64,000 nt of DNA, from the NCBI GenBank assembly GCA_963575745.1, contig CAUYUJ010014205.1, forward strand, positions 1,060,174 through 1,124,173, in the 5' to 3' direction. Origin of the DNA: Prorocentrum cordatum. Lineage: Eukaryota; Sar; Dinophyceae; Prorocentrales; Prorocentraceae. Each line of letters starts with the position of its first letter. The first letter of the stretch is position 1. The translations under genes were made by a program, and so were the position numbers. Below are positions 33,180 to 44,134 of this stretch, in pieces. The notes below the pieces were generated by a model. The model was not told the DNA's origin. It worked only from the letters and a program-made list of their open reading frames with translations, and did not search any database.

Positions 33180-35400
33180 TCAGCATCTACTCCTGAGATA
33201 ACGAGTATCTGATTGGGACTCACGGGTTTCGGTGAACTTAATGGACCAAGTTCTCCGCTCGGATTCCCCGCCCCGGAAAATCCCAGCCGCTCGCAACTTC
33301 CCCCGCATTCCTTCTAGCTCCTGCACGCCTCCCGCCGGTGCTCTAATACCGACTTGGAACGTGCTTCCTCTTTCGCGCGCCGCCGGCCTCTGCCCGGCGG
33401 CCATGCGTTCCACGCAGCTGCCCGGCCGCCCCTTCTCATCCCGACCAAGCAAAATCTGTTGCTCTGCTTCTACCATTTCACGAGCAGGTCCTAACGCCTT
33501 CTTAACGTCCGCAACCTGGATGGGCATACTCACGCGGGTCCCTTGTTCGCTGCTTCCTCTTATAACCATCTGCCCATTGTTTCGGATAATGGCGCCGCTG
33601 GCGGCGCTAAGGTGCCCCCCCGCTCGCGAGGCATCCGCGGGGGTAGCGGTGAAATGGCCCCCCGCGCCTGGTGGCCCGACCGCGCCGCAAGCTCCCGAGT
33701 CCAGGGCAACCGCCGCCACCTCGTGCCCCCCTGCAATTCCCCTGGGGAGCGCCGCTTCATCTTCGGCGACGTTCCAGGCGCTTCTACCAGCTCTACCTCT
33801 GCATATTTCTGCTGCCAGTTTTTCTCCACCTCGAGGCTCTTCTGGATCCCGTCGGGTCAGCTACTGCCGTGGGCGCATCCAGAGAGGCGGCAGCTCGCCT
33901 TCGCGATTGGTGTCCGGCTTAATTGCTTCATCCTCTGGTTCCTTTTTCGCTCGTGGCGCTGCTGGGCCCACCCATTGAATCCTGGTGGTTCGCTGGGGGG
34001 TCCACTCCGCGACAACCTGGCATGGGCTGCCCAAGCGAAATGCTTGGCGCCCGCCTGACCCCCTGAGCTTCCGAACTCTTGTTCGGCGCCCCTGTGCTGC
34101 CCCACCTCGTTGGTTCCCTTTTCTGAGCACTGAGCCGCCAGGTGACTTTTTCCACATTTGTTACACTCGCGGCCACTTCTGGGCACGAATCCACCGTTGC
34201 TCCACTTTCTGGGCTTTTTGCCTCCGTGGCTGCCGTAACTTCCAAATGTACCGTGGCTCTTCCCTTTAACGTATTGACCGTCTGTTATCTTGCCTCCTTT
34301 GCCTCCGCTCGTTCCTTTGCTGCCCTTATTGCCTCCTTTCCTGCAGTTCGCAGCGATGTGCCCACAGTAACCACACCCCTAACATTTCGGTCCTTTCCCC
34401 CCTTTTCAGCGTTCCCTTTCTTAACGGTATCCATTCCTTCTCCGACACCGTGTTCGTCTTCGTCACTCCATTCTCCCTCGTTGGCCCAACTGTGCCGGTC
34501 TTCATCTACATATCTTTCTGCATTCCAACCTTCGCGAGTCCAACATGTTCACGCGGTCGTCGCTGCTGCCGCTACCGCCCCCTATGTCCATGGAGTCGTG
34601 GCTCCGCGCGTCGGCATCTAACCGCTTGTTGCGTGCCACATCGTCACACTTAACGCATAGGCTCTGCTAGTTTTCAGCCGTGAGTGAGTCTGGCGTTTTA
34701 AAACACTCGTGGTGCCACCCCTCGAACCAGACCCCTGCATGGGTCATCGTGGACCTCAATTCAGTGCTGCGGAAAGGGAGATTTAACGAGCATGCTGGTC
34801 CGTGCTTTTTCAATGTTTCCACTGCTCTAACTGGGTAGCGACGTCCCCGATCCTCTTTGGTTTGTCAGGGCTCACGGCGAAGCTCATCTTGGCCAGCTTG
34901 GTCACCCCAGTAACTGCTGAATACCACTTGTATATCGTTTGATACGCTGACGGTCCATCTCCCTCACGGAACCCCTTTCAACTTCCCCCAAAGCTCCACT
35001 CCTTTCAATTTTTCATTGAGGATGTACCACGTATCCTCGTCCGGCTTGCGCACCGTTTCGTCAAAGTATCCCTTGGCATCGCCGTCATTATGTTTTGGTT
35101 GTTTGCTTTCACGTAGTCGGCTGTTGTTAACCGCCCACTGAAGATCCTGAGCATGTCATCGTCGTCCTCGTCATGTAACGTTCCGTCCATGGTTTTCCAG
35201 CTTATCTCCTAAATTCCTTAACGCCGTGCTGCGCTGGGGGCTTACTTGAGCCAGGGAGTTTAATAACTGCTCATTCCATTCACGAAATTTGGACCAGTTT
35301 CTGGCGAATGGTTTGATCTGCTGTGTGGCCTTGTATTCGCTAACTGGCTGCGGGTCCAAACGGCGTTGGTATCAACAAAGAACGTCCGACTCTAACGCGA
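33180..35400 (-). pseudogene. Retrotransposon gag-protease remnant
   Basis: Reading the minus strand from 35.4 kb down, gag-like pieces appear in shifting frames: WSKFREWNEQLLNSLAQV (about 35270), DDMLRIFSGRLTTADYVK (35160), AYQTIYKWYSAVTG and LEQW (34955-34820). Two zinc knuckles follow: 34384-34343 fits CX2CX4HX4C but has TAG at the second position, and 34165-34127 is CNKCGKSHLAAQC (CX2CX3HX4C). The protease follows in the frame ending at 33180, with LDSGACGAV near 33700 and IQVADVKKALG farther on. Order gag, knuckles, DSGA protease is that of LTR retrotransposons. Stops and frameshifts make it dead, and no pol or LTR is recognised next to it. Confidence 0.72.
34127..34384 (-). pseudogene. 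Pair of gag zinc-knuckle motifs, first carrying a stop
   Basis: The first knuckle (34384-34343) keeps C, C, H and C in CX2CX4HX4C spacing but has the in-frame stop TAG at 34381-34379. The second (34165-34127) is one residue short between C and H. Between them lies a Gly/Lys/Ser-rich linker typical of nucleocapsid. These residues would bind zinc and RNA in a working gag. Confidence 0.65.
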
Positions 35401-35870
35401 TGGTGAGCTCCTCGCCCAGTCGCTAAGCTATGTGCTGACAGCGCCCGTCGTCGAAAACGGGATAACATGAGCCCCGGGACGGGTCCAGCAATAAACGGGC
35501 CCTGAAGCTAAACGGATTCATGAGGTAAACGGGCTTCCCCCCAGGACCAACTCTTCATCCCAGTCGCTTTTTGAAGGTCCCGGAAGCCCGGAGAGCCTCC
35601 CAAGACCGCCTTTCTCCTCGATCCGGTTCCAACTTCGCGCCAGACGGGCGACTCTGGGAAATCTTCGCGCCCCTGCTGGGTGGTCTGGGGCCGCGGGTGT
35701 GAGTTCCGGCGGCTCGGCGGCGAGCCATGGTGGGGCCAGGGCGAGGACGGCCTTCTGAGTGGACGGAGGAGCTCTTCAGAGCGGAAGGGCCACTTTCCAG
35801 GCTGAGTTCTCTGCAGCTTGGCAAAGGTCTGGCGGCACTCTTGGAAGGAATCCCCACTGTCCCTGGGCAG
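35401..35870. other. Unrecognised spacer
   Basis: Mixed GC-rich sequence upstream of the gag remnant, where its 5' LTR would be expected. No primer-binding site or terminal repeat is recognised. Confidence 0.35.
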
Positions 35871-35873
35871 CCG

Positions 35874-36040
35874 CTGGTTTCGCCCGGGGCTGGTTTCGCC
35901 CGTCTGGTTTCGCCCGGTTGGTTTCGCCCGGCGCTGGTTTCGCCCGGGCTGGTTTCGCCCGACGCTGGTTTCGCCCGGGCTGGTTTCGCCCGGCTGCTTT
36001 CGCCCGGCTGCTTTCGCCCGGCTGCTTTCGCCTGGCTGCT
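35874..36040. repeat. GCTGGTTTCGCCCGG short tandem array (left arm)
   Basis: About ten units of 12-18 nt, GGTTTCGCCCG followed by a variable GGCT, GCGCT or ACGCT, drifting to GCTTTCGCCCGGCT at the right end. Its reverse complement occurs at 36990-37125. Confidence 0.85.
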
Positions 36041-36245
36041 GGAGGAGGTGCAGGAGGAGGAGGGAGAGGAGGCGGAGGAGGGAGGAGGAGGAGGAGGAGG
36101 AGGAGGAGGAGGAGGAGGAGGAGATTGACGAGGATGAGGGGGGGGAGGGAGGAGGAGGAGGAGGGGGGAGGAGGAGGAGGAGGAGGAGGAGGAGGAGGAG
36201 GAGGAGGAGGAGGAGGAGGAGGAGGAGGAGGAGGAGGAGTGGGGG
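36035..36245. repeat. GGA/GAG purine array
   Basis: Nearly pure GGA triplets with G-run interruptions at 36140-36170. Translations on either strand are single-class (Gly/Glu/Arg or Ser/Pro/Leu). Confidence 0.85.
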
Positions 36246-36304
36246 AGGCTGGAGGGTGGAGGAGGTGGCTGAGGGAGGGCAGGACGGAGGGAGGAGGGAA
36301 GAGG

Positions 36305-36945
36305 GTTAGGGCCGCCGGACCCGACCCGACCCGACCCGCCCGTTAGGGTCCGCCCGTCCCGACCCGACCCGACCCGCCCGTTAGGGTCCGCCCGACCCGA
36401 CCCGACCCGACCGTTAGGGTTCTCGCGTGCTCTCTCGATTATGCACCACACTTTAATGTCCCGCCCGCCCGACCCGGCCCGCCCGTTAGGGTCCGCCCGC
36501 CCGTCCCGACCCGACCCGCCCGTTAGGGTCCGCCCGACCCGACCCGACCCGACCGTCAGGGTTCTCGCGTGCCCTCTCGATTATGCACCACACTGTAATG
36601 TCCCGCCCGCCCGACCCACCGGCCCGTTAGGGTCCGCCCGACCCGACCCGACCGTTTGGGCTCTCGCGTGCCCACTCGATTATGCACCACACTTTAATGT
36701 CCCGCCCGCCCGACCCAACCCGCCTTAGGTCCGCCCGCCCGTCCCGACCCGACCCGCCCGTTCGGAACCGCCCGACCCGACCCGACCCGACTCGACCGTT
36801 GGGGCTCTCGCGTGCCCACTCGATTATGCACCACACTGTAATGTCCCGCCCGCCTGACCCGACCCGCCCGTTAGGGTCCGCCCACCCGTCCCGACCCGAC
36901 CCGCCCGTTAGGGTCCGCCCGACCCGACCCGACCCGACCCGACGG
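36305..36945. repeat. Family D array, C-rich orientation
   Basis: Short units GACCCGACCC and CGCCCGTTAGGGTCCGCCCG alternate with a longer segment TTCTCGCGTGC, TCTCGATTATGCACCACACT and TAATGTCCCGCC. The longer segment recurs at about 36438, 36580, 36679 and 36823 (142, 99 and 144 bp). The embedded TTAGGG is part of the unit and not telomeric. Confidence 0.8.
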
Positions 36946-36989
36946 CGGCGGCGACGACGACGACGACAACGACGGCGGCGGCAGCCGTC

Positions 36990-37125
36990 GGCGAGACCAG
37001 CCCCGGCGAAACCAGCGGGGCGAAACCAGCGGGGCGAAACCAGCGCCGGCGAAACCAGCGTCGGGCGAAACCAGCGCAGGCGAAACCAGCGTCGGGCGAA
37101 ACCAGCCCCGGCGAAACCAGCCCGT
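36990..37125. repeat. CCGGCGAAACCAGC short tandem array (right arm)
   Basis: About eight units of GCGAAACCAGC with GGG, CGCCG or GTCGG spacers, exactly the reverse complement of the array at 35.87-36.04 kb. A GAC run (36945-36975) precedes it. Confidence 0.85.
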
Positions 37126-37129
37126 GCCC

Positions 37130-38090
37130 TGTCCCTGCCGCCCCCCTTTGCTCGCCGGTAAGAGCACGCACGTGCGTGGGTTATGAGAACCCAAGCGGCA
37201 CTGCACGCCCGGCAAAAAAAACATGCTCGCGAGTTGGGTACTGTAGTTGTCGAGCACATGCGGACTGAGGTGAAATCTAACAAATATAAACAATTCACGG
37301 CTCAAGGATACCGAGGCCAGCTCGGCCCGAGGCTGCCATTTGTTGGAGGGCACCAACTATACACCTGCACCGATCCTGGCAAGGCTGGGATCGGCAGCCC
37401 GAGCTGGCGCAAATGTATAGGTGGCGCCCTCCGCTATCGGTGAGCTGCGACCAGTCGCAACGACGGGAACTGCCAGAGGAGCAAGCCGACCATCCGTCCG
37501 ACGTTCTTTCGGGCACCCCAGCCCGCGGGACGCGCGGCCTTCTGAGAGGGCCACGCGCCCCTCAGAGCCCAAAGAGATCACAAATGTCAACTTTGGCAAC
37601 AACAACATCCACTGTCTGGAAGAATTGGAACCCTGGGAGTGAAGATAACGGGTCAAGGAGAAGACCGGTCTGGGGAGGTTCTCTCCATTTTCGTGCCCCT
37701 GGGGCCCTCCGATGGCCCCTGGGACCGTCAAAAAGCGACTCGGGATGAAGAACTTGTCCCGGGGAAAGCTCCGGGGCCCAAGACCCGTCTACCTCAGGAC
37801 CGCTTTTCCGCATGGAGGCCAAAGCTTCATGCTGCAGGTTTTCGATCCTCTGGGAAGGCTTCGGGCGTACGGCTTTCAAGGGGCCGACCCTGTCTACGAG
37901 GTTCTCTGCCTTCTCAGAAGGCCCCCTCTCTCCCCCTCCCACCCCCAACCAACTCCACTCAAGACGGATCCGTGGACCTGGGAACCATTCCGGGGCCCAT
38001 GCTGGCCCGTCTTTGGAGACACGCCCAGAAGTGGCGACGAGAGCCTCCAGAAGCTCTCGACCACCTCCGAAACGACGACGTCAACGACCG
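37130..38090. other. Unrecognised 960-bp stretch
   Basis: No gene is recognised. It contains the perfect hairpin GCCTTCTCAGAAGGC at 37908-37922. Confidence 0.4.
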
Positions 38091-38285
38091 AGACGTTGTC
38101 GTCGTCGTCGTCGTCGTCGTCGCCCGAGCCCCTGTCGCCGCCGAGAGGCGAGTCGCCCGAGTCGATCTTCCTCCCCGCCCGCCTCCCCAAGCGCCCATGC
38201 CGCCAGCTCGACTCTGCCGAGCCCACGACTCGAGGAGGAGGAGGAGGAGGAGGAGGAGGAGGAGGAGGAGGAGGAGAAGGGGGAA
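38091..38285. repeat. Short GTC run and GAG run
   Basis: 38096-38132 is GTC triplets and 38230-38283 is GAG/GGA triplets, separated by about 100 bp of GC-rich sequence. Confidence 0.7.
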
Positions 38286-40490
38286 GCGTGTCCTCAAGAA
38301 AATGGGCCCTGGACTCGGGGGGCTTTCCCCAGGACCACTCTTTCGTCCTGACTTGTTCTTCATAGCCCGGGGCAGGGGAGGGGCCCTGGATACCACGGCA
38401 ACGGCGAGCAAAAACGGACCCGTTTCCCTCGGACCCGTTTGCGTCATGGCGAAGGATGGGTCGCTCCGCGCGGGCCCGGAGCAGAGTTGGGATCTCCGCC
38501 ACAAGGGCGCCGGGTAAGGACGCAAGAAAGCCTTGGGCGGTCACGCGGGCTGGGATTTACAGCGGCATCAGTCCAGCAACATCTCGAAGCTCTGTGGCCA
38601 AGGGTGGGCCGAAGAGGCACGGATGCGAGGGCAGCCTTCACAGATCGCTGCACCCGTGCTGTATAGCGCTTTTGGCGCAGAATTTATTTACTGCTTGATG
38701 CATGCTTATTCTCGCGAAATGCTGGTCGTATACCAGGACGAGCAGCGTCGCGCGCGCGTATGAATACGCGCGAGTTATGATGAATGCTCGTACGCCCGGC
38801 AAAATCATCTCGCAAACCATGGATTCAAAACCTCACAGTGCAAACTGTGACTGGACCCGTGCTGACGCCAACGTGTATTTGTCCACCGGCCCCATGCAGC
38901 GCGTGGACACCAGCGCACTGAGACCCGCAAGGGGCCCCAACGTTACCTGTGCAGGTATGACAAGGCCAGGTTAGTCCTACACTGGGCAATCCTGCGATCG
39001 ACCCTGGGGAGGTGGAACGAGATGTCGGTGCGGACAAATGGCGGCGGGGCGCAGGGGGGGGGCCTTCTAAGAAGAAGGCATGGGGCTTCTCAGAAGGGAC
39101 CGCGCCCTTGAAAACCATACGCACCGCGCCTTCTAGGAAGGAGGGGGGGGCCTTCTCAGAAGGACCCCCCCCTCCCGTACTCTCTTTGCCCCCCTCCAGG
39201 ATCCGCTCAAAACGGGTCACCAGACCCCTCCCAGGGCCCCTCCCGGTTGGCGTTTCGAGATGCGTCTGGCCGTGGCGACGGGAGGGCGACCCGAGACCAA
39301 AGAAGCCAGGACACCGATTGCGAAGAGGAGAGGGGAGTGAGACCTGTGCGGTATGGGCGCCAGGGCCTGCCAGGGCCACGCGCGCCCCAGGCCTTCTGAG
39401 AGGCGGGGCGCCCTCCTGGAGGGCCGCCCCGATGCCCTGCCCCCTCTTGCTGGCGCGCCCGAGGCAGGGACGGAAAGAGCGGGGGCGATGCCCAACAGCA
39501 AATGCTGCCTAAAACTGGCGGCGGCCGCGGTTGGGCAGGCGACCTTCGCGCCGACTGGACGACGAGGGCGGCGACACTGACGGAGAAACCTGCTCAAAAT
39601 GGACAGCCACTGCTGTCGACCCATTTCTCCGTTCTCTTTCCGCCCACGTTCTGGTCCTCCCTGAGGGGTCCTTCGTCACCATTCGTTCCCCCACCATCTC
39701 CGAGTCTCCGAGGAACTTTGCCAAGCGCAGGGTCACAAAACACACGTTATTCCCACAGGGCGCTTCGCTTCTTCTACCCTCGCGCTGTTGATGTGTTCTT
39801 GTGACCCTGCACAGCGAATAATTATTCGTCGGCAGCGGAAGCCGCCATCGGCGGAGACTTCCGACCCGAACGCCAGCGCATTACCCGTTGTCCTCCCGAG
39901 CCTGCTCGCCGCACAACGAAATATATCGATGCGGGCGAATGCCCCGGTCCTGCGCCCAACCGCCAAACGAGACAAACTGATCCGACGAAGTAAGGAGGAG
40001 GACGACACGGGAGAGCATCGGGCTGGGACGAATCGGGAATCTCTGAGAACCAGCGGGTCTGGAAGGTGCATCGGGCGCCACGCGCCATCCCGCAGCGTTC
40101 CTGAACGCTCTCAGAGCGTTCCGAAGCGCTCCGGAGCTCCTCCCCCCTCCTCCTGGGCCTCCTGGTCTGTAGCGCCTGGCGGCGCGGCCGCCGGCCCCCC
40201 CTAAGCGGCGGCCTCTCCGCAGCAGTGCTCGAAGGTCTCCTCAAGGGGCGCCCGCCCTCCTCCGCCTTCCTGCTGCTCTGCCCGCCCGGCCGGGCCGAGC
40301 CTCGGGACGAGGTCCCCAGGGCGAGCCTGTGCCGAGGGCGGCTGTTCTCACGCTCGAGCTCCCTGCTCTCTGCACCCTTTTCTGGGGTCGCCCCTGGTCT
40401 GCATCCCCGGGGCGAGAGCTTGTTCCTCCTGGGCCTGGAGCGGGCATCGCAAAGAGTGGCAACGGACCGTATGATGCGGATCAGATCTGA
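38286..40490. other. Unrecognised 2.2 kb with repeated CCTTC/GAAGG hairpins
   Basis: No gene is recognised. 39060-39175 holds a cluster of CCTTCT-AGAAGG hairpins (see findings). A 14-bp perfect palindrome, CGAATAATTATTCG, lies at 39815-39828. Long frames on both strands at 39.8-40.8 kb lack known domains except at the right end. Confidence 0.4.
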
Positions 40491-41295
40491 CGATGCGCGG
40501 ATCCGGCTTCGTTTCCGAATTATGCTGGGGTGGATATGGCCCCCGTCAGCTAGGATCCAAGTTCGTCTGCTGGAGATGCCATCGTGGTTCAACCCAGCGG
40601 CCTCCCTGGGACGCAGGCCAGAGGGCGCCGAAGGACAGGACCCCAAGAAGCACAAGTCCAGCGGGGCGGCCAGCAGCAAGGACGACAACAGGTACGACAA
40701 GCTACTTTTTCTCGTGGCCAAGCTGCTCCTGGCGACCACGTGCGGCATGGCGGCCTTGGCGTCGGCGGTCTTCATCACGTACGAGATGAGCGCGGTGCAG
40801 CGGTTGCCAGCGGCACTGGCGGCGCCGGGCAAGGAGTTCGATCTGGTGAGCAAGGAGCTGGCCGAGAGGCAGAGGAAGGGCGAGGCGGTGTCTCAGGCTA
40901 CTCATCGCGGGCGAGGCTCGCCACACCTACACATCTTCGCGGCGGGGCTCCACTACATTGCGACGCGCCAGCACTCGGAGGGCGAGAACGCCGACAAGGA
41001 GAAGAAGCTACGACAGGAGGCCGAGGGGTATTGGGCCAACACCGTGTCCAAGGAACTGAAAGACATGGGGCCGTGAGCAAAGTGTATCCGCCTCAAACTT
41101 CTCAAGAAGAGTGAGGTCGACCAGAGGTGTCTCATCACAGTGAACTTCGATACGGCGGTGGCCAGCGGCTCCCAGGCGCAGGCTTTTTTGTTCAGAAAGT
41201 GATCGAGATCGAGGGGGGGGAGAAACTGTACAGGACGGCCCCGCGGGGCCCGTTGGAACGCGAGATCTCATCAGCCGTGAACAGCAAGTGACTTG
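40490..41295 (+). pseudogene. Frameshifted ORF resembling a repeated dinoflagellate hypothetical
   Basis: From about 40530 one frame reads GSKFVCWRCH, a CxxC-type box. The frame ending at 41076 then gives RYDKLLFLVAKLLLATTCG, a long helix, GSPHLHIFAAGLHY, and a charged coil. After the stop, other frames continue as CIRLKLLKKSEV (from about 41086) and EKLYRTAPRGPLEREI (to about 41270), with a frame change at a T6 run near 41185. This order (Cys box, helices, PHLHIFAA, charged stretch, APRGPLER) is one I recall from repeated dinoflagellate hypotheticals linked to retroelements. No function is known to me. It has at least two frameshifts, so it is probably dead. Confidence 0.45.
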
Positions 41296-41760
41296 GCAGA
41301 GCAGTGAGCGCTTGGCACAGCTAGTAGCCAGGGGAGTGATTGACCCGGAGACGGCAGCATGAGCATTAGCAGGATCGCGTAGCATGCAGAGCTACTCGCA
41401 GTCAGAATTGCCAAGCATACAAACAACAATTTTGCCTCGAAGAGGCTCTGGCCGTGGGAAAAGGGTGTTCGTGATTAAGTCGTGGGCGTGGGGGGGGGGA
41501 TAAGGATCGACCCGCGAGGAGACCCAGCCACGAGAGTCTGGCTAAGCTTACTCTGAGGCTGCCTCCTGCGCCGTCCGAGCCGACCCTCGTTCGAGGCTGC
41601 ATGTCTCAGCGGTGTCGGCAGGCCAGTGCCTCAACAAAGGAGTGTGAATTGCAGATGTTACCTCTAAGCGTTTTCTGTGAGGGTCGAAGCTACCCGTTCC
41701 CAGAATCCCATGTAAAGCTGTTCGCCAATATGAAAGTAGTGAATTCCATGGTCTCTATTC
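41296..41760. other. Unrecognised spacer
   Basis: Mixed sequence with G8-9 runs near 41213 and 41492. No gene is recognised. Confidence 0.4.
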
Positions 41761-41935
41761 CTGCTCCTCCTCCTCCTATTCACTGTTTTCCTCCTCGCCT
41801 TTCTCCTCCTTCTCCTCCTCCTCCTCCTTCTCCTCCTCCTCCTCCTTCTCCTCCTCCTCTTAACCCCCCTTCCTCCTGCTCCTCCTCCTCCTCCTCCTCC
41901 TCCTCCTCCTCCTCCTCGTCCTCCCTCCTCCAAAT
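41761..41935. repeat. CTC/TCC array
   Basis: Nearly pure CTC triplets with TTCTCC interruptions. Confidence 0.85.
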
Positions 41936-42089
41936 ATCAACGTGCGGAGGGACACCCACGCAGCGCATTTTCAAATGTTTCTGAATTCTCGGGAGGCCTC
42001 CAGAAGCCTCTGGGCGCCTTCGAAGACCACCAGGAACCGATGAAGACCTCCTCCACCCCTTTTCCTTCATGATACATCCTTTTTCGTTG

Positions 42090-42235
42090 TGCCACCAGAC
42101 GTGCCCTGCCCGTGGGGCGGTAAGGGCGTTTCGCTTGAGATTTGCCCACAACACATGATCCTGACGTTTAAAGTTGCCAGCCAGGTCGCGGATGTATGGC
42201 GGGCCTGTTTCAAAGTGTGGTTAACGTCATGATGC
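42090..42235. repeat. Family B, leader and one unit
   Basis: The leader GGGCGTTTCGCTTGAGATTTG (about 42125) is followed by a unit with GTATGGCGGGCCTGTTTCAAA, matching the starts of the family at 21.8 and 29.4 kb. Confidence 0.55.
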
Positions 42236-42580
42236 CACAACATCCCACGGAGAGGTTCCAACACAGTGGAGATGAATCCACAAGACACCCACCACACTAA
42301 CGCCCCCCTTAACCCAACCGACTTTTCTTGGTCCAGGGTTGGGCTTTTTGCGCTTCGGCAGCAAACGAAGAAACCCACAAAACCAAGACCAGACCGGTAT
42401 CTGTATCGCCCGCATCAAGCATCTTGTCACCAAGAAACCCAATACGATCGACCGACCATGCAAGCTTTGGACCTCGTACACACAGAAAGATGGCAGCCCC
42501 CGCCCCTAACAATAGCGTCCAATTGAGCTTGGCTGGGGTAAGGCGAAACAACAACCAAGGCAACCACAATGCGTCACGTC
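42236..42580. other. Unrecognised spacer
   Basis: About 340 bp of mixed sequence with no recognised gene or repeat. Confidence 0.4.
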
Positions 42581-42584
42581 AATG

Positions 42585-42870
42585 CGCCCCGAATACCCCA
42601 CCGCTCCCACGTCAGACTGACGAGCCCCCGCAAATGGATGCGTCGCGCTGGAAGAAGAGCCAGAGTGGCGTGCGAAGAGCCCGAGATACCCTGAATGCTC
42701 GCCAGTTTCTTGGGCTTCTGGCCGTGCGCTCCGAATGCGCCAGCGCCCCAATGGCAGACTGACGAGCCCCCGTAGGAGGATGCGTCGCCCTAGAGAAAAA
42801 AGCAACATGGCGGCCGAAGAAACCCAACGTACCCTGAACACCTGCCAATATGTTGGGCTTCCTGGCGCGC
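42585..42870. repeat. 142-bp tandem duplication
   Basis: CAGACTGACGAGCCCCCG occurs at 42613 and 42755. Each is followed by GGATGCGTCGC, a purine-rich segment, TACCCTGAA, and TTGGGCTTC. The copies are moderately diverged. Confidence 0.8.
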
Positions 42871-42904
42871 CACGACTATTGGCATCAATCGCACAAGTGC
42901 AGTT

Positions 42905-43205
42905 GGCCATGGGTAGGCCGAAGGCTAGGCAATGGGTAAACCAATGGACAGGCCATGGGCAGGCATGGGTGGGCCATGGGCAGGCAATGGGCAAGCTGGC
43001 AGGCCAACCATGGGCACACCAAGGACAAGCCATAGTCAGGCCATGGGCAAAATATGGGTAGGCCATGGAGAAGCCATAGGCAAACCATGGGTGGGCCATG
43101 GGTGGGCCAGGGGCGAGCAATAGGCAGGCCACGGGTGGCCCATGGGCAAGCCGTGGGCAGGCCATGGGCAGCCCTCAGTGGGTAGGCCATGGGTACAGCC
43201 ATGGG
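42905..43205. repeat. About 10-bp minisatellite GCCATGGGCA
   Basis: About 30 units of 9-12 nt centred on the self-complementary CCATGG, with GGTAGG, GGCAGG and GGCAAGC spacers. The reverse strand reads as a Pro/Met/Ala/His-rich frame by composition only. Confidence 0.9.
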
Positions 43206-43334
43206 CATGTGCACTGCCTGACGCGTGGCGCCAATTGAGCCAAAACGGCCAAGGGCGAACGCGAGCCGCATCCGCCAGCGCGCGAGTGACGAGCTGTGGC
43301 CCTGCCGCGCGTTCGTGACCTGGAATGGGCGAAG

Positions 43335-44110
43335 TGGTCAGGTTCATATGGCCCGCGCGCATGGAGCGTTCTGTCCATGGCAGGACACGTGCGCCATAAT
43401 CCACGTAAATTTGAACATCTAATCGGCCACCGCTGAAGGTTCACATTCATCCCCAAAACAACTCCTGACGACTCTACCGTTATACACCATAGACAAGTAC
43501 GACGCTCCACACGCGCACGCGCGCGTGGAACGTCCTGTACTGTCCATCGTGGGCAGCATACACCACAACTTGGAAATCCTGTCGGTCTCTGCTGAGGTAC
43601 TTTTAGTTTCCAGAAGAGCACGGCGACTTTGCTAAGTGGGCAGCCCACAACGCTCCACACGCGCACGCGCGCCTCGAGCGCTCTGAAATATCATTAATCA
43701 GACGCCAGACGTATAAATCCGATCGGTCACCGCCAACGGTCCAATTCAGCTAAAAAGAACAAGACGATCTCACTCATATGAACAACTTGCAATGCTCCAC
43801 GCGCGCCCGCGCGCGAGGACCGTGCTGCAGTGCCCATAGTAGGCACAAGTGCACCAGAAACCATGTGAACTTGGAAATCAGACATGATCCAACTGGCCAC
43901 CACTCAAGGCCCACTGTAGTTTCCAACGCAACATGACAATTTCAGCATGATGGACAATGCACAAACGCTCCACACGCGCACGCGCGCTTGGAGAATTCCG
44001 TATTGCCAACAGTAGGAAGCACACACACACACCAAAACCCATGCTAACTTGGGAATCCAATCGGACACCGCCAAAACATGCTTAGTTCCCAATATGAAAA
44101 CAACCGTTTC
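43335..44110. repeat. Five diverged tandem units of about 142-183 bp with CG/CA-alternating core
   Basis: The core CGCTCCACACGCGCACGCGC starts at 43503, 43651 and 43976, with variant cores near 43355 and 43793. A second box, AATCGGCCACCGC-like, recurs at about 43421, 43578, 43720, 43888 and 44058. Alternating purine-pyrimidine CGCGCACGCGCG is typical of DNA able to adopt Z form. Confidence 0.8.
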
Positions 44111-44134
44111 AAATGTAAGCTGGGCGCCAACATG

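Noticed and set aside
36305-36945. TTAGGG motifs suggesting telomeric sequence
   Set aside because: TTAGGG occurs once per family D unit inside CGCCCGTTAGGGTCCGCCCG, never as head-to-tail TTAGGG or TTTAGGG.
42905-44110. CRISPR array
   Set aside because: Units are contiguous, diverged and without unique spacers, and there are no cas genes; the window is eukaryotic.
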